Shown: positions 45,169 to 53,737 of the stretch, piece by piece
How the letters are laid out: every line of letters begins with the position of its first letter
Position numbering within the stretch: position 1 is the first letter of the stretch
DNA from: Candidatus Poribacteria bacterium
GTDB taxonomy: Bacteria; Poribacteria; WGA-4E; JAJDTR01
Length of the DNA: 64,000 nt
Reading direction: 5' to 3'
Assembly: GCA_022827055.1 (NCBI GenBank)
Contig: JAJDTR010000039.1
Location: 1-64,000, forward strand
The notes under the pieces: generated by a model
What the model saw: only the letters and a program-made list of their open reading frames with translations
The model's database searches: none
What the model was told of the DNA's origin: nothing
Made by a program: the position numbers and the translations under genes

Positions 45169-46356
45169 TCACGCCTTGCGCTTTTCAACATACAGACTAA
45201 GTTCGCTCTTTAGTCGTTCCAGCGTCCAATGCTCTTGCAACGCCTGGTGCATCATCCGTTGTGCCGTGGCAGGAACATTTCCCCCGATAGGTGGATCTGA
45301 ATCGAGGTTGGTGGGAAATGAATAGCCGTCTGCTACCGCTGCGATGATGTCTCCTACGGTTCGAGGCGAGATAACGTCCTGTTTAATCTTGTCAAGGAGG
45401 ATAGGATATACCTTCTCCGTCATAACCCGCCGATTGATGGATTCCATCGGGCGCCCAAACGCGGACGAGATCTGAATTAAATTGGCAATCCGATCTTTAT
45501 CGGATAAGTTGGTACCGGCGGCATGAAACAACGCGGGGCTAAGAAAGACGACATCTCCTTTGTTGAGCGGAATTTGCGATTTGTGGTCATCAAAGAACGC
45601 CGCGAAATCCGCCTCATGGAAGGCTAAATATCCGGCCGGGAATTGATGTGAGAATGGAAGGAACAGTGTTGGCCCCGATTCAACCGGCATGTCGCTGTGG
45701 GCGATGCTTCCTTGCAGCGTCAGGAATTGCGACATGAGGTGAGCATGAACGGGGAATTTCGCCGCAACCTTGGCGGATTGAAAGCCTAGATGGTAGTCGC
45801 GGTGGGGCGACTGCGCTTTGCCACCCGGTTTCACATTGTTCACCTGAGCGGTGATTTGGTAGTGGGGACCTAACCAGGATTGAGCGGCGACAGAGAGCAG
45901 CGGGTTGCCGTAGTATTCAATGAACACTTCTGGAGCGGCGAGGCAAGCCTTTTGATAAGAGTTCCAAATGCGTTCGTTGTCGCCGAAATGATCGCCTACT
46001 TCACCAAGCGATGACTTCTCGTCCTCGATAATTTGCATGAAAACGGCTGTCATGCCATCAATGACAGTCGTATCGGGATATGCGCCACGAATCACAAAGA
46101 TTCCCGGTCCATCCCTAAGGCAGTTTCCCAATTCAGTCTTGAGTTCGGACTCTGCACCCGCTTCATCCATTCCCTCTCTCAGTCTGTCACCCTGATAGAT
46201 GACGATGTTATGTTCGATCCCTTCGGCTAACCTATACAATTCCAAATCTGCGTGTTGGTCGCAGACTGTTTGGAAATGTTCAAGACTAAGGTCTTCCGAG
46301 CTGAAGTATTGGGGCAGTTGACTCCCAAAAATGAGGGATGACACGCTTCGATTCAC
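45169..46356 (-). CDS. Phytanoyl-CoA dioxygenase (PhyH) family protein 2
   Basis: The 395-residue protein has the PhyH double-stranded beta-helix with the iron motif in SPHRDYH (His-x-Asp) and a distal histidine in ALFHAAGTN, followed by an arginine (KDR). It is longer than typical PhyH proteins because of about 90 extra residues at the N-terminus and an extra C-terminal helical tail. The start is a GTG 13 bases after the stop of the PhyH gene at 46372, with GCAAG close upstream, so the two are probably cotranscribed. The substrate is unknown. Confidence 0.82.
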   Translation of the reverse strand: MNRSVSSLIFGSQLPQYFSSEDLSLEHFQTVCDQHADLELYRLAEGIEHNIVIYQGDRLREGMDEAGAESELKTELGNCLRDGPGIFVIRGAYPDTTVIDGMTAVFMQIIEDEKSSLGEVGDHFGDNERIWNSYQKACLAAPEVFIEYYGNPLLSVAAQSWLGPHYQITAQVNNVKPGGKAQSPHRDYHLGFQSAKVAAKFPVHAHLMSQFLTLQGSIAHSDMPVESGPTLFLPFSHQFPAGYLAFHEADFAAFFDDHKSQIPLNKGDVVFLSPALFHAAGTNLSDKDRIANLIQISSAFGRPMESINRRVMTEKVYPILLDKIKQDVISPRTVGDIIAAVADGYSFPTNLDSDPPIGGNVPATAQRMMHQALQEHWTLERLKSELSLYVEKRKA

Positions 46357-46371
46357 CTTGCTTCGGCAGCG

Positions 46372-47274
46372 TTATTCTCTCCAATAATCCTTATGGTAGT
46401 ATCGGTAGGTTTCTAGCCCTTCAGCCGGGAGTTCGTCAAACTGATCAAATGGGGCGGGAGGGGAATATACAAAGGGTTCTTCATCGTCGGGTATATAGTC
46501 GGCTTGCTTCCGCAGCTCGATACACGCCCGAAGAACATCCTGTTTCAGAGGAACGTATTCGGGTACATGCGGTCCGTATTCAGTTTCGACGCCGGCGGTT
46601 CTAAATTCATAGTATATGACTCGTCTCAGCCTCGGCGACGTATTAACTGGTGAACCGTGCAACATTCGTATCTCATGGAACAACACGTCGCCGGGCTGCA
46701 TGTAGATGGGCTGTGATTCGGGCAAATCAAACTCTTCGGTTTTGAAGTAATTCATTGCCCGTTCCTGACTCCACCGATGGCTGCCCGGTATCGCCCACAC
46801 GCACGTGTCGTGATCCGCCTCATCCAGATAAAAATCCACGTTGAAAATCGGAATGTCGGTGGCGCATTCTACTGCGGCATCACGGTGCCAAGGAGTGCTA
46901 ATCCCCTCATTCGGCATTTTATAAATCATGGCATCCCAGGTGGGGATGAGATCGGGTGCAGTGAGTTTTTCCACGGTGCGCAGGATATAGGGGTGTGCCA
47001 GCAACACTCGAAATGGGGCGTCTTTATCCACCACATAGTCAATCCGTTTTAGCGTGCTCTTTCCTGTTAGCCTTCCCGGTTGATATCCGTAGTCCGGACC
47101 CGGCTGTTCCGGATTGCCGTTGACCATCAGTGTGTGCGATGCGTCCCGCAGGCGCTTCTGTTCCTTCGGACTCAAGACGTTTCTAAGGATCAAATAGCCG
47201 TTCTCATTAAAGAACTTTACTTCTTCGTCAGAAATAACGGTCTTCGGTTGAGTACAGGTTGATGAAGTAGACAT
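46372..47274 (-). CDS. Phytanoyl-CoA dioxygenase (PhyH) family protein 3
   Basis: The 300-residue Fe(II)/2-oxoglutarate dioxygenase has STPWHRDAAVE (His-x-Asp), an acidic strand DFYLDEADHDTCVWAIPGSH, a distal histidine in MLHGSPVN, and LRR for 2-oxoglutarate. Length is typical for the family. GGAGG stands seven bases before the ATG. It is followed by the GTG-initiated PhyH gene at 45169 and preceded, 126 bp upstream, by the alpha/beta hydrolase at 47401 on the same strand. The substrate is unknown. Confidence 0.9.
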   Translation of the reverse strand: MSTSSTCTQPKTVISDEEVKFFNENGYLILRNVLSPKEQKRLRDASHTLMVNGNPEQPGPDYGYQPGRLTGKSTLKRIDYVVDKDAPFRVLLAHPYILRTVEKLTAPDLIPTWDAMIYKMPNEGISTPWHRDAAVECATDIPIFNVDFYLDEADHDTCVWAIPGSHRWSQERAMNYFKTEEFDLPESQPIYMQPGDVLFHEIRMLHGSPVNTSPRLRRVIYYEFRTAGVETEYGPHVPEYVPLKQDVLRACIELRKQADYIPDDEEPFVYSPPAPFDQFDELPAEGLETYRYYHKDYWRE

Positions 47275-47400
47275 ATTTAATCCTCCATATGTAATTGATT
47301 TGGGTTTCTTGTAAATCTAAAATCGATAATTTATGTTCGTTTTAGAATTTTGACGAGGCTCAATCGTCTGCTCCGCGACTCCATACATTTTAGGACAAAA

Positions 47401-48459
47401 CTAATCGTTCCCCAAGTGTTTCCTGAAGAACGCTTCCGATTTGTTGCCGCCCCAGCCGTGTTCGCCGGGATGCAAATCGAGTTCGAGCTGATTACCGGCA
47501 TTCGCCGCCTCGTAGATCTTGGACAACTGCTGATAGCATTTCATCGCCGTATCAACTTTGAAACAGGTATCGTTTGCGCCGATATCGATTAGGAGAGGTC
47601 TGGGAGCAATCAACCCCTGCAAGTCCGGAAGATCCACATACTTGAAAAGGCTGGGCGCGACCTGCATCCCGCAGTAATTGACATCGCGGATGCCGAAAGC
47701 CGCCCAGAGGTCACTGTAGCAGATTATCTCTGTAGCTTTGATTCGTTCATCGCACAGCGCCATCCACAGTGCCATTGTGCCGCCGCCGCTCAACCCCATG
47801 ACGCCTAACCGTTCTTCATTGACAGGCTGAGTGGAAATCACCACATCCGTAGCCGCTTTGCCGTGCGCCACGTTGATTGAAAGTGAGGTCATCCCCAGCA
47901 TGGTTGCGTGGAGATAGTAAAGGTTGCACCAGTCCCGTCCTCCGGCGACCGAGTTATGGTTGGGTTTGTTTCTGTCGTTCCGTTCGCCAAAGCCAATCCA
48001 ATCAATGGCATAGGTAACAAACCCTTTCTGCGCCATGACTTCGCCGTAATTGTAATTGTTATTGGCGATAGCCTGACGCAGGTCGGGACTGGAATCGTTG
48101 CCCATCACCGGTTCTTTACCGTATGCGCCGTGGCCATGGCAGCACAGCACAGCAGGTCGTTTTTCAGTTTTCTTCAGATCTGCCGGCAAGTTAACGAGCA
48201 GCGTTGCCGAAAGGTGCTTCTGAACGTCGATAATCCAGCGTTGCTTGAGTAATCCCTTGTCCTCCCATTCAGCTATAATCTCGGGGTTGGCATCAACTGC
48301 AGGAGGTGGTTCGCCAATGGTCGCAAGAACTTTGGGTAGGGTGTTCCTCTTCCAGTCCAAAAAGTCGATTTTGTCATTGCCGGAAAATTGACATTCAGGG
48401 CAGTGTTCTTTAGCCAGATCGATGAACATCTGTTGTGGGCTTAGGTTTCTCGTGGTCAT
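47401..48459 (-). CDS. Alpha/beta hydrolase (dienelactone hydrolase / acetyl xylan esterase-like)
   Basis: The 352-residue protein has the alpha/beta hydrolase fold with nucleophile serine in MGLSGGGTMALW, an aspartate in DIGANDTCF and a histidine in PGEHGWGGN, a full catalytic triad in the right order. The opening CCHGHGAYGKEP forms the oxyanion region. No signal peptide, so cytoplasmic. It sits between PhyH genes on the same strand and may hydrolyse an ester or lactone produced in the same pathway, which is inference. The start has little ribosome-site support. Confidence 0.87.
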   Translation of the reverse strand: MTTRNLSPQQMFIDLAKEHCPECQFSGNDKIDFLDWKRNTLPKVLATIGEPPPAVDANPEIIAEWEDKGLLKQRWIIDVQKHLSATLLVNLPADLKKTEKRPAVLCCHGHGAYGKEPVMGNDSSPDLRQAIANNNYNYGEVMAQKGFVTYAIDWIGFGERNDRNKPNHNSVAGGRDWCNLYYLHATMLGMTSLSINVAHGKAATDVVISTQPVNEERLGVMGLSGGGTMALWMALCDERIKATEIICYSDLWAAFGIRDVNYCGMQVAPSLFKYVDLPDLQGLIAPRPLLIDIGANDTCFKVDTAMKCYQQLSKIYEAANAGNQLELDLHPGEHGWGGNKSEAFFRKHLGND

Positions 48460-48725
48460 GTTTCAAAATCTCGGTTCACTGTATTATTCAAGATTCCGAA
48501 CACTCAGTTTTGTGATGCTGAACTAAGTGATCACCGTCCGAAACGCCTTCGGAGTCCGCTCGGCCATACCTCGTGGTCAAAGTGCAGCTTGTATGGTGCT
48601 TCACATGGCCAACACTGGCTGACAGTGTGTTTGTAGGCGCTCTTCAATCAATCCCCGTGCAGGTTCAAATGCTCAAGTCGAAAAAACCTGGAAACAATCG
48701 ATCACAGGCTAGATAACATAACCTT

Positions 48726-49955
48726 TCACCAACTTGCGATGAAATCGTCGATACTAAAGTCAGTCGGCATCTCGTTGAAGTTGTAGTGCATTGGACCCGA
48801 CTGAAAGCCAGGAGAGAATTGCTCTTCATCCTTTTGCAGTGCAGCATCTAGGCCTTCAAACCTCTCCCAGAGTGCGTCTGATTCAGCCAGAGTAAAGCGA
48901 TCTGCGAATTGCGGTCCCCAGTAGAGGCTTGTTGGATGCGGCCGCGTCCCGCGGCTGCGGAGGTCTTCCGGCACAGTTTCAAGATTGGGACGTTTCGCAC
49001 AACGAATATGAATGGCGGTTTTACACAGAAAAACGGTTCGCAGCCTCTTTCCATGCTCGCCGGAGCCCGGTTGTATTCTCTCAATACACTGTCTAAATGG
49101 CGCTCCGTCTTTGGCAATTGCGGCGCGAAGTGCCGCTTCCGTGTAATCCTGTGCCTCCGCACTGCGTTCTGACCACTTTTCGAAGGTCTCGCGTGCTTCG
49201 GCATCAAGGTGCTCGGTAAAATCCAGATTCCTGTAATAAATCCTTCCCCAGCTCGCAAAACCGCCGTGGATTGTGCGTCGCAGTTTTGTGCTGTAGTTAC
49301 TACCCCAATGAAGGATTGGGGTAATGTAGACGACACCATCCCCCGCAGCCAAGTGCGTCTGGATGCCGCTAGTGAGGGGCGCATACAGATTATCCAGTAG
49401 CTGGCGGTTCTCCTCCTCCGTGTTCATCCGGACATGGCTGCCGGGCACAACCCAAAGCACCTCATCGTCATAGAGCGGAATGTTCCATTGGACATAGCTG
49501 GGCCCATTCTCTTTAATGTCCTCAATGTAACCCATCAGAGGCGCGGTGTCAATTGGATGGATGTCCCGGTGCCAATTTGCGGGCCCGTGGTCTCGCACCG
49601 GGTTGCACATCAGAAACATCTCGGTGACTGCCGCATCGTTCACTTCCATCAACTGGCTGCTGACGCCCTGTGTGTTTTCGTGGAGCCAGAACTCCACCGC
49701 GTTGGCGGTTTCACGGTCGATTAGTTGTGAACCATTTTTTCCCCCGGGATTGAGGCTCAAACGGGGCTGTGGAGAACTCTCCCACACTCCGCCGGGCGGA
49801 TCGGCAGGCATGCGATCTCTCGCCCATATCGTCCGCTGGCGTTCCACGAGAATCTCGTAACTTGCTCGCAATTCATCCAGCTCATTCGGCGGAACCACAT
49901 TTCGAAAGATTAAGTATCCCTCTTCAAGGAATTGGTCTCGATTTGCCTGCATCAT
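48726..49955 (-). CDS. Phytanoyl-CoA dioxygenase (PhyH) family protein 4
   Basis: The 409-residue protein is the largest PhyH member here. It shows the iron motif in NWHRDIHPID, a core strand (EVLWVVPGSHVRM), a distal histidine in PILHWGSNYS and an arginine in KLRRTIHGGF. The extra C-terminal part (about residues 260-409) is a helical region not found in the shorter members. Two adjacent ATG codons open the frame and either could serve. The gene is separated by 266 bp from the alpha/beta hydrolase downstream. The substrate is unknown. Confidence 0.88.
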   Translation of the reverse strand: MMQANRDQFLEEGYLIFRNVVPPNELDELRASYEILVERQRTIWARDRMPADPPGGVWESSPQPRLSLNPGGKNGSQLIDRETANAVEFWLHENTQGVSSQLMEVNDAAVTEMFLMCNPVRDHGPANWHRDIHPIDTAPLMGYIEDIKENGPSYVQWNIPLYDDEVLWVVPGSHVRMNTEEENRQLLDNLYAPLTSGIQTHLAAGDGVVYITPILHWGSNYSTKLRRTIHGGFASWGRIYYRNLDFTEHLDAEARETFEKWSERSAEAQDYTEAALRAAIAKDGAPFRQCIERIQPGSGEHGKRLRTVFLCKTAIHIRCAKRPNLETVPEDLRSRGTRPHPTSLYWGPQFADRFTLAESDALWERFEGLDAALQKDEEQFSPGFQSGPMHYNFNEMPTDFSIDDFIASW

Positions 49956-50054
49956 AGTGTCTCGTCGCCGAGATGTTTTCCACCCTCCGGACCATGGTAA
50001 AGAATTCCATCGAATGGTTAATTTACCGTCCGAATCAATGTTTCATCAGACAAT

Positions 50055-50107
50055 AAAAAAGGGGTGTTACTCCCGCTCGGGAACCGGTCGGGATTACACC
50101 CCTTTTT
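50055..50107 (-). terminator. Rho-independent terminator with nested hairpin
   Basis: On the minus strand AAAAAGGGGTGT pairs with ACACCCC followed by six T residues. The loop itself contains a second hairpin (CCCGA and related GC arms). It lies 27 bases after the stop of the secreted-protein gene at 50134. Because the stem is flanked by A and T runs it could also act on plus-strand transcripts. Confidence 0.85.
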
Positions 50108-50133
50108 CCGTTATTACTCAGTGAAAAACGCCG

Positions 50134-50976
50134 TTACAGTCTTGATTTAATGGTTCCCCAGGTTGTTGAAACCTTGTCCGCAGGATCGACTGCCGTTGGT
50201 CCGTCAGGACCGTACACCATGAAATCACGGAAGTGAATGGCACCACCATCAGACCACGACGCTAGACCGGGCCGTCCACCAGGATTCGAATCATTTGGAT
50301 AGTTTTCCAGCTCTACCTCATCATTCAGCGAAGCATTAATGTGGGTACTGGTGACTTCAACCACTGGATGAAAGTATTCCTCGCCCAAAGCACCGGGATC
50401 GTTGAGCCATTCACCCACGCGTGTGTGGCTAACGAACTCTTCTCCAAGCCCCGCGCCCGCTACCTGGGCCGCAGTATACCTAATTCGCGCATCATCACCG
50501 TGATTCGGCCATTTGGCTTTGAGACCGGGCGTGAACTCATACATATACAATCCATTGTTTCCACCCTCTTGATCGAAGCACCACTTGAACATGTTTTTCC
50601 GTTCACCACTCACCGGATCTTGACCGTATCGCAGCATGACATACCACCACCCCACGTTGTCCTTATTACCGAATACAAACTCTACGGCTTTAACTTCCAC
50701 AGTGAAATCGGTCGGCGCCCCTAAATCCTGCCAGATACTGTTTTTTATGACAAACACATTAAAGTTAAAGGTAATGTCAGAGTGTATCAGTTCATTACCT
50801 TCAACAGTCCAAGTCGGACCTGCTTCGGCCGACGCCCACTCAAATTGATCCAGATCGCTGGCACCGTTTTCGCAACATTGAGCATACATCTGTGCTGCAA
50901 CCGGTGTAGAAAATCCGCCTATTACCCCCACACCAATTAACGTGAGGATAAATAGCATTGTCATTCCTCGTCCCAT
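50134..50976 (-). CDS. Secreted protein, twin-cysteine beta-sandwich family, copy 1
   Basis: The 280-residue protein has a signal peptide ending near VAAQM, then an opening with a vicinal cysteine pair (YAQCCENGAS) and EWASAEAG, followed by a beta-rich body (TFNFNVFVIKNSIW, DNVGWWYVMLRYG, EEGGNNGLYMYEF) that resembles concanavalin-like or DUF1080-type folds. It ends with AVDPADKVSTTWGTIK, the C-terminal motif also found in the LamG proteins. AAGGAG precedes the ATG by seven bases. It is a paralog of the gene at 51178. Function is not known, but extracellular carbohydrate binding is plausible. Confidence 0.75.
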   Translation of the reverse strand: MGRGMTMLFILTLIGVGVIGGFSTPVAAQMYAQCCENGASDLDQFEWASAEAGPTWTVEGNELIHSDITFNFNVFVIKNSIWQDLGAPTDFTVEVKAVEFVFGNKDNVGWWYVMLRYGQDPVSGERKNMFKWCFDQEGGNNGLYMYEFTPGLKAKWPNHGDDARIRYTAAQVAGAGLGEEFVSHTRVGEWLNDPGALGEEYFHPVVEVTSTHINASLNDEVELENYPNDSNPGGRPGLASWSDGGAIHFRDFMVYGPDGPTAVDPADKVSTTWGTIKSRL

Positions 50977-51177
50977 GATTTCTCTCCTTTATACCTTATG
51001 ATAAACTAAGGCGGTTAGTTTCGCCAAACTACGGGGAATCTTTCATTGGAGGGTACACGTCAATAGATTCACGTTAAAGATTCGTGAACGTGAACATGTT
51101 ATCACGAGTAAATAACATTGTCAATAAATAAAATAATGTAATGAACGGGGGAGAGATCGCAGCGACTGACATGTTTC

Positions 51178-51951
51178 CTAGAGGTTTGCTTTAATCTTGC
51201 CCCAAATTGTAGTGACCTTTCCGTACGGCTCTGCTGCGTATCCCTTGCGCCCATAAACGACGAAACTGACCGATACAGCTCCATTCTCGGACCATACACC
51301 CACACCGGGACGTCCACCTGAATTCGTATCGTTTGGGAACGCGTCCAGTTCGGTTTCGCCCCACAAGTCAACACTGATGGTTTCGTCAGTAACGACCACT
51401 TTAACGTCAAACGAATCTTTACCAAACTTTTTCGGGTCGTTTTTCCACACCCCCGCCCGGGTACGACTGCCGGGCACCGGCCTGATGCGCTTTCCACCAA
51501 CCCACTGATACAAGTATAACCCGTTGTTCCCGCCCTCCTCATCCAGCGTCCACTTTATCATATCCAAGCGCTGATTGTAAGTTGCCGGATTTTCTTGTGA
51601 AAATCTGGCTACGACATAAAGCCATCCGATATTATTTCGTTCTCCCTTGACGATGTCGGAAAAGGTGGCTTCAATGGTAAAATGGGTCGGCTTCCCGAAG
51701 TCCTTCCAAACGTCTTTATCAACAAGAATCATATTCCAGTTGAACGTAATGTTGGAAATGCGTAATTTCTCATCCTCTACTGCGAATTTGGTACCCGGTG
51801 CGATTGAAGCCCATTCAAAGTTTTTTAGCGACGCTTTTTTAGGACAACATTCGGCGAAGAGCTGTGCTTCCGTAGGCGTCGTGGACGCTATAGCCATAGC
51901 CCACGTTGCGATTAAGCTACCACTCAATAACTTCGGTATTCGTCGAATCAT
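51178..51951 (-). CDS. Secreted protein, twin-cysteine beta-sandwich family, copy 2
   Basis: The 257-residue paralog of the gene at 50134 has a signal peptide, the same cysteine pair (FAECCPKKAS), FEWASIAPG, TFNWNMILVDKDVW, DEEGGNNGLYLYQW and GGRPGVGVWSENGA. It ends with AEPYGKVTTIWGKIK, a variant of the shared C-terminal motif with TIW instead of TTW. The 201-bp gap to copy 1 means they may be separate units. The conserved paired cysteines just after the signal could form a disulfide or metal site. No family name could be assigned with confidence. Confidence 0.75.
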   Translation of the reverse strand: MIRRIPKLLSGSLIATWAMAIASTTPTEAQLFAECCPKKASLKNFEWASIAPGTKFAVEDEKLRISNITFNWNMILVDKDVWKDFGKPTHFTIEATFSDIVKGERNNIGWLYVVARFSQENPATYNQRLDMIKWTLDEEGGNNGLYLYQWVGGKRIRPVPGSRTRAGVWKNDPKKFGKDSFDVKVVVTDETISVDLWGETELDAFPNDTNSGGRPGVGVWSENGAVSVSFVVYGRKGYAAEPYGKVTTIWGKIKANL

Positions 51952-52057
51952 GATTACTGCTATGCGACCTTCGTCTCAAGGGATACTTCTCCCGTTAGAT
52001 TCGAGAACTTAAAAGCACACAGAATCAATATTGCGCATAGAATTTGGAGTCTTTGGC

Positions 52058-53656
52058 TTATTTGACGATTGCCATCTTTCGACTCGCTTGAAAAGAACCG
52101 GCGCGAAAGTCATAAATATATATGCCGTTAGGTACGACTTCTCCGAACTGGTTCCTGCCGTCCCAATATGCCGCGTACCTCTTGTCAAGATAATCTCCCG
52201 ATTGCTGTACGCCCAAATCCAACTTCCGCACTAATCCACCTTGGACGTTGTAAATCATAATACTCACCTCGGTAGTATTTGCGAGTTGATACGGCAACCA
52301 GGTTTCGGGATTAAACGGATTTGGGAAGTTTTGGAAGAGCATCGTAGTTTTTACTTCACCCAGTGTGGTTAACGTCAATGATGTAGGATTTACGGCAAAT
52401 GGGACATTCAAGTCGTCTGCTGTGTTATAGATGTATGCCGCCCCCGTGTCGTTGTCTGCGGTATCGGCACCCACAATAGCGTAATGACCGTCAATCTCGA
52501 CGGAGATTCCAAAATGGGGCATTGGCCAATTTGCGTCCAATAAAGGAAGTGTAACCTTCTCTTTTTCAACCCAGACATCGCCTTCACGCAGAAAGGAGTA
52601 GGCTGCTCCGCCGTCAACGACTACATCATCATCAAACTTGGCGCCCACAAGAATAATATTGTTGGAAATAGAGACATCATTGCCGAATTGGTCGAATTTC
52701 TCGCCATCTTGAGCGGTGAGTTTTGCATGTTGTGTCCACAGATCGCCGTTACGAACAAAAACATAGGCAGCGCCGGTATCAGGAGCAGTTCCGTCTTTAA
52801 GTGGTACACCGACAATGGCTATGTCGTCGCTAATCGCCAATGAGGCGCCGAACTGATCTTTCTCCACCGGCTGATCCGCGGTAAGTTTCGTGGTTTGCGC
52901 CCATCTCTCCCCCACGCGGGTGAAGATGTATGCCGCACCAGACTGTTTCAGACCTTTGTGTGCGTGTTTTGGTGCCCCGACAATTACTACGTCTCCGCGA
53001 ATTGCGACAAAATGTCCGAAGTTGTCCGACGCGGCGCCGTCGTTAGCCTTAAGTTTTGCTTGCTGTTTCCACGTATCGCCATCGCGAACGAAAATGTAAG
53101 CTGAACCTGAATTCTTTCCTGTGTCATCATCGAAGCGGGATCCAACGATAGCAGTGTTTTTATCGATTCCAACCGACCACCCAAATTGGTCTCCCGCCGT
53201 TGCATCTTGCGCCGATAGTTTCGCTTGCTGTTTCCAACTTCGTCCCCTGTGCCGAGGTCCCGGTCCAACAAATACATAGGCTGCCCCTGCACCTTTTTTC
53301 CTATCGGTGTCATGTCCCGCTGCTCCAATGATGGTTGTATTTCCGCTCATGGAGATGGAACGTCCGAATTCGTCACCCTCTGCCGTATCGTTGCCGTCAA
53401 ATTCCGGCGGCGCACCGTGTTTCCAGTTATTCCCACTGCGCGCGAATGGATAAACGACCCCTGACCTGCCACCTTTAGCGTCCCTTCTTGGAGAAGCAAC
53501 GATGGCAAAATCCCCGCTAAGTGCGACCGTAAATCCGAATCCATCATCATGATGTTTTTCCACCGCGACAATCTTTACTGGATCCGCGACGATAGTGGCT
53601 ACAATCCCGACATTGAAAATCAAATAGCATAGGAAAACTCGACAAGCTCTCTTCAT
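52058..53656 (-). CDS. Secreted FG-GAP repeat protein with C-terminal sorting-like domain, copy 1
   Basis: The 532-residue protein has a signal peptide and about seven FG-GAP (integrin-alpha type) repeats of the form DQFGWSVGIDKNTAIVGS and SGSAYIFVRDGDTWKQQAKL, which should form one beta-propeller. The last 90 residues hold FQNFPNPFNPETWLPYQL, VRKLDLGVQQSG and NGIYIYDFRAG, like the type A C-terminal sorting domain of type IX secretion cargo and FlgD-like domains. The ATG at 53656 follows AAGGAGG by eight bases, so the open frame to 53719 is not used. It is a paralog of the gene at 53738, 81 bp upstream. Confidence 0.9.
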   Translation of the reverse strand: MKRACRVFLCYLIFNVGIVATIVADPVKIVAVEKHHDDGFGFTVALSGDFAIVASPRRDAKGGRSGVVYPFARSGNNWKHGAPPEFDGNDTAEGDEFGRSISMSGNTTIIGAAGHDTDRKKGAGAAYVFVGPGPRHRGRSWKQQAKLSAQDATAGDQFGWSVGIDKNTAIVGSRFDDDTGKNSGSAYIFVRDGDTWKQQAKLKANDGAASDNFGHFVAIRGDVVIVGAPKHAHKGLKQSGAAYIFTRVGERWAQTTKLTADQPVEKDQFGASLAISDDIAIVGVPLKDGTAPDTGAAYVFVRNGDLWTQHAKLTAQDGEKFDQFGNDVSISNNIILVGAKFDDDVVVDGGAAYSFLREGDVWVEKEKVTLPLLDANWPMPHFGISVEIDGHYAIVGADTADNDTGAAYIYNTADDLNVPFAVNPTSLTLTTLGEVKTTMLFQNFPNPFNPETWLPYQLANTTEVSIMIYNVQGGLVRKLDLGVQQSGDYLDKRYAAYWDGRNQFGEVVPNGIYIYDFRAGSFQASRKMAIVK

Positions 53657-53737
53657 CAAGAAACCTCCTTGCAATTCGGATTGACCTTGAATTAATCGAT
53701 CACGTGAACTAGTCCTCAAATCGTGCGATTTGACCGG

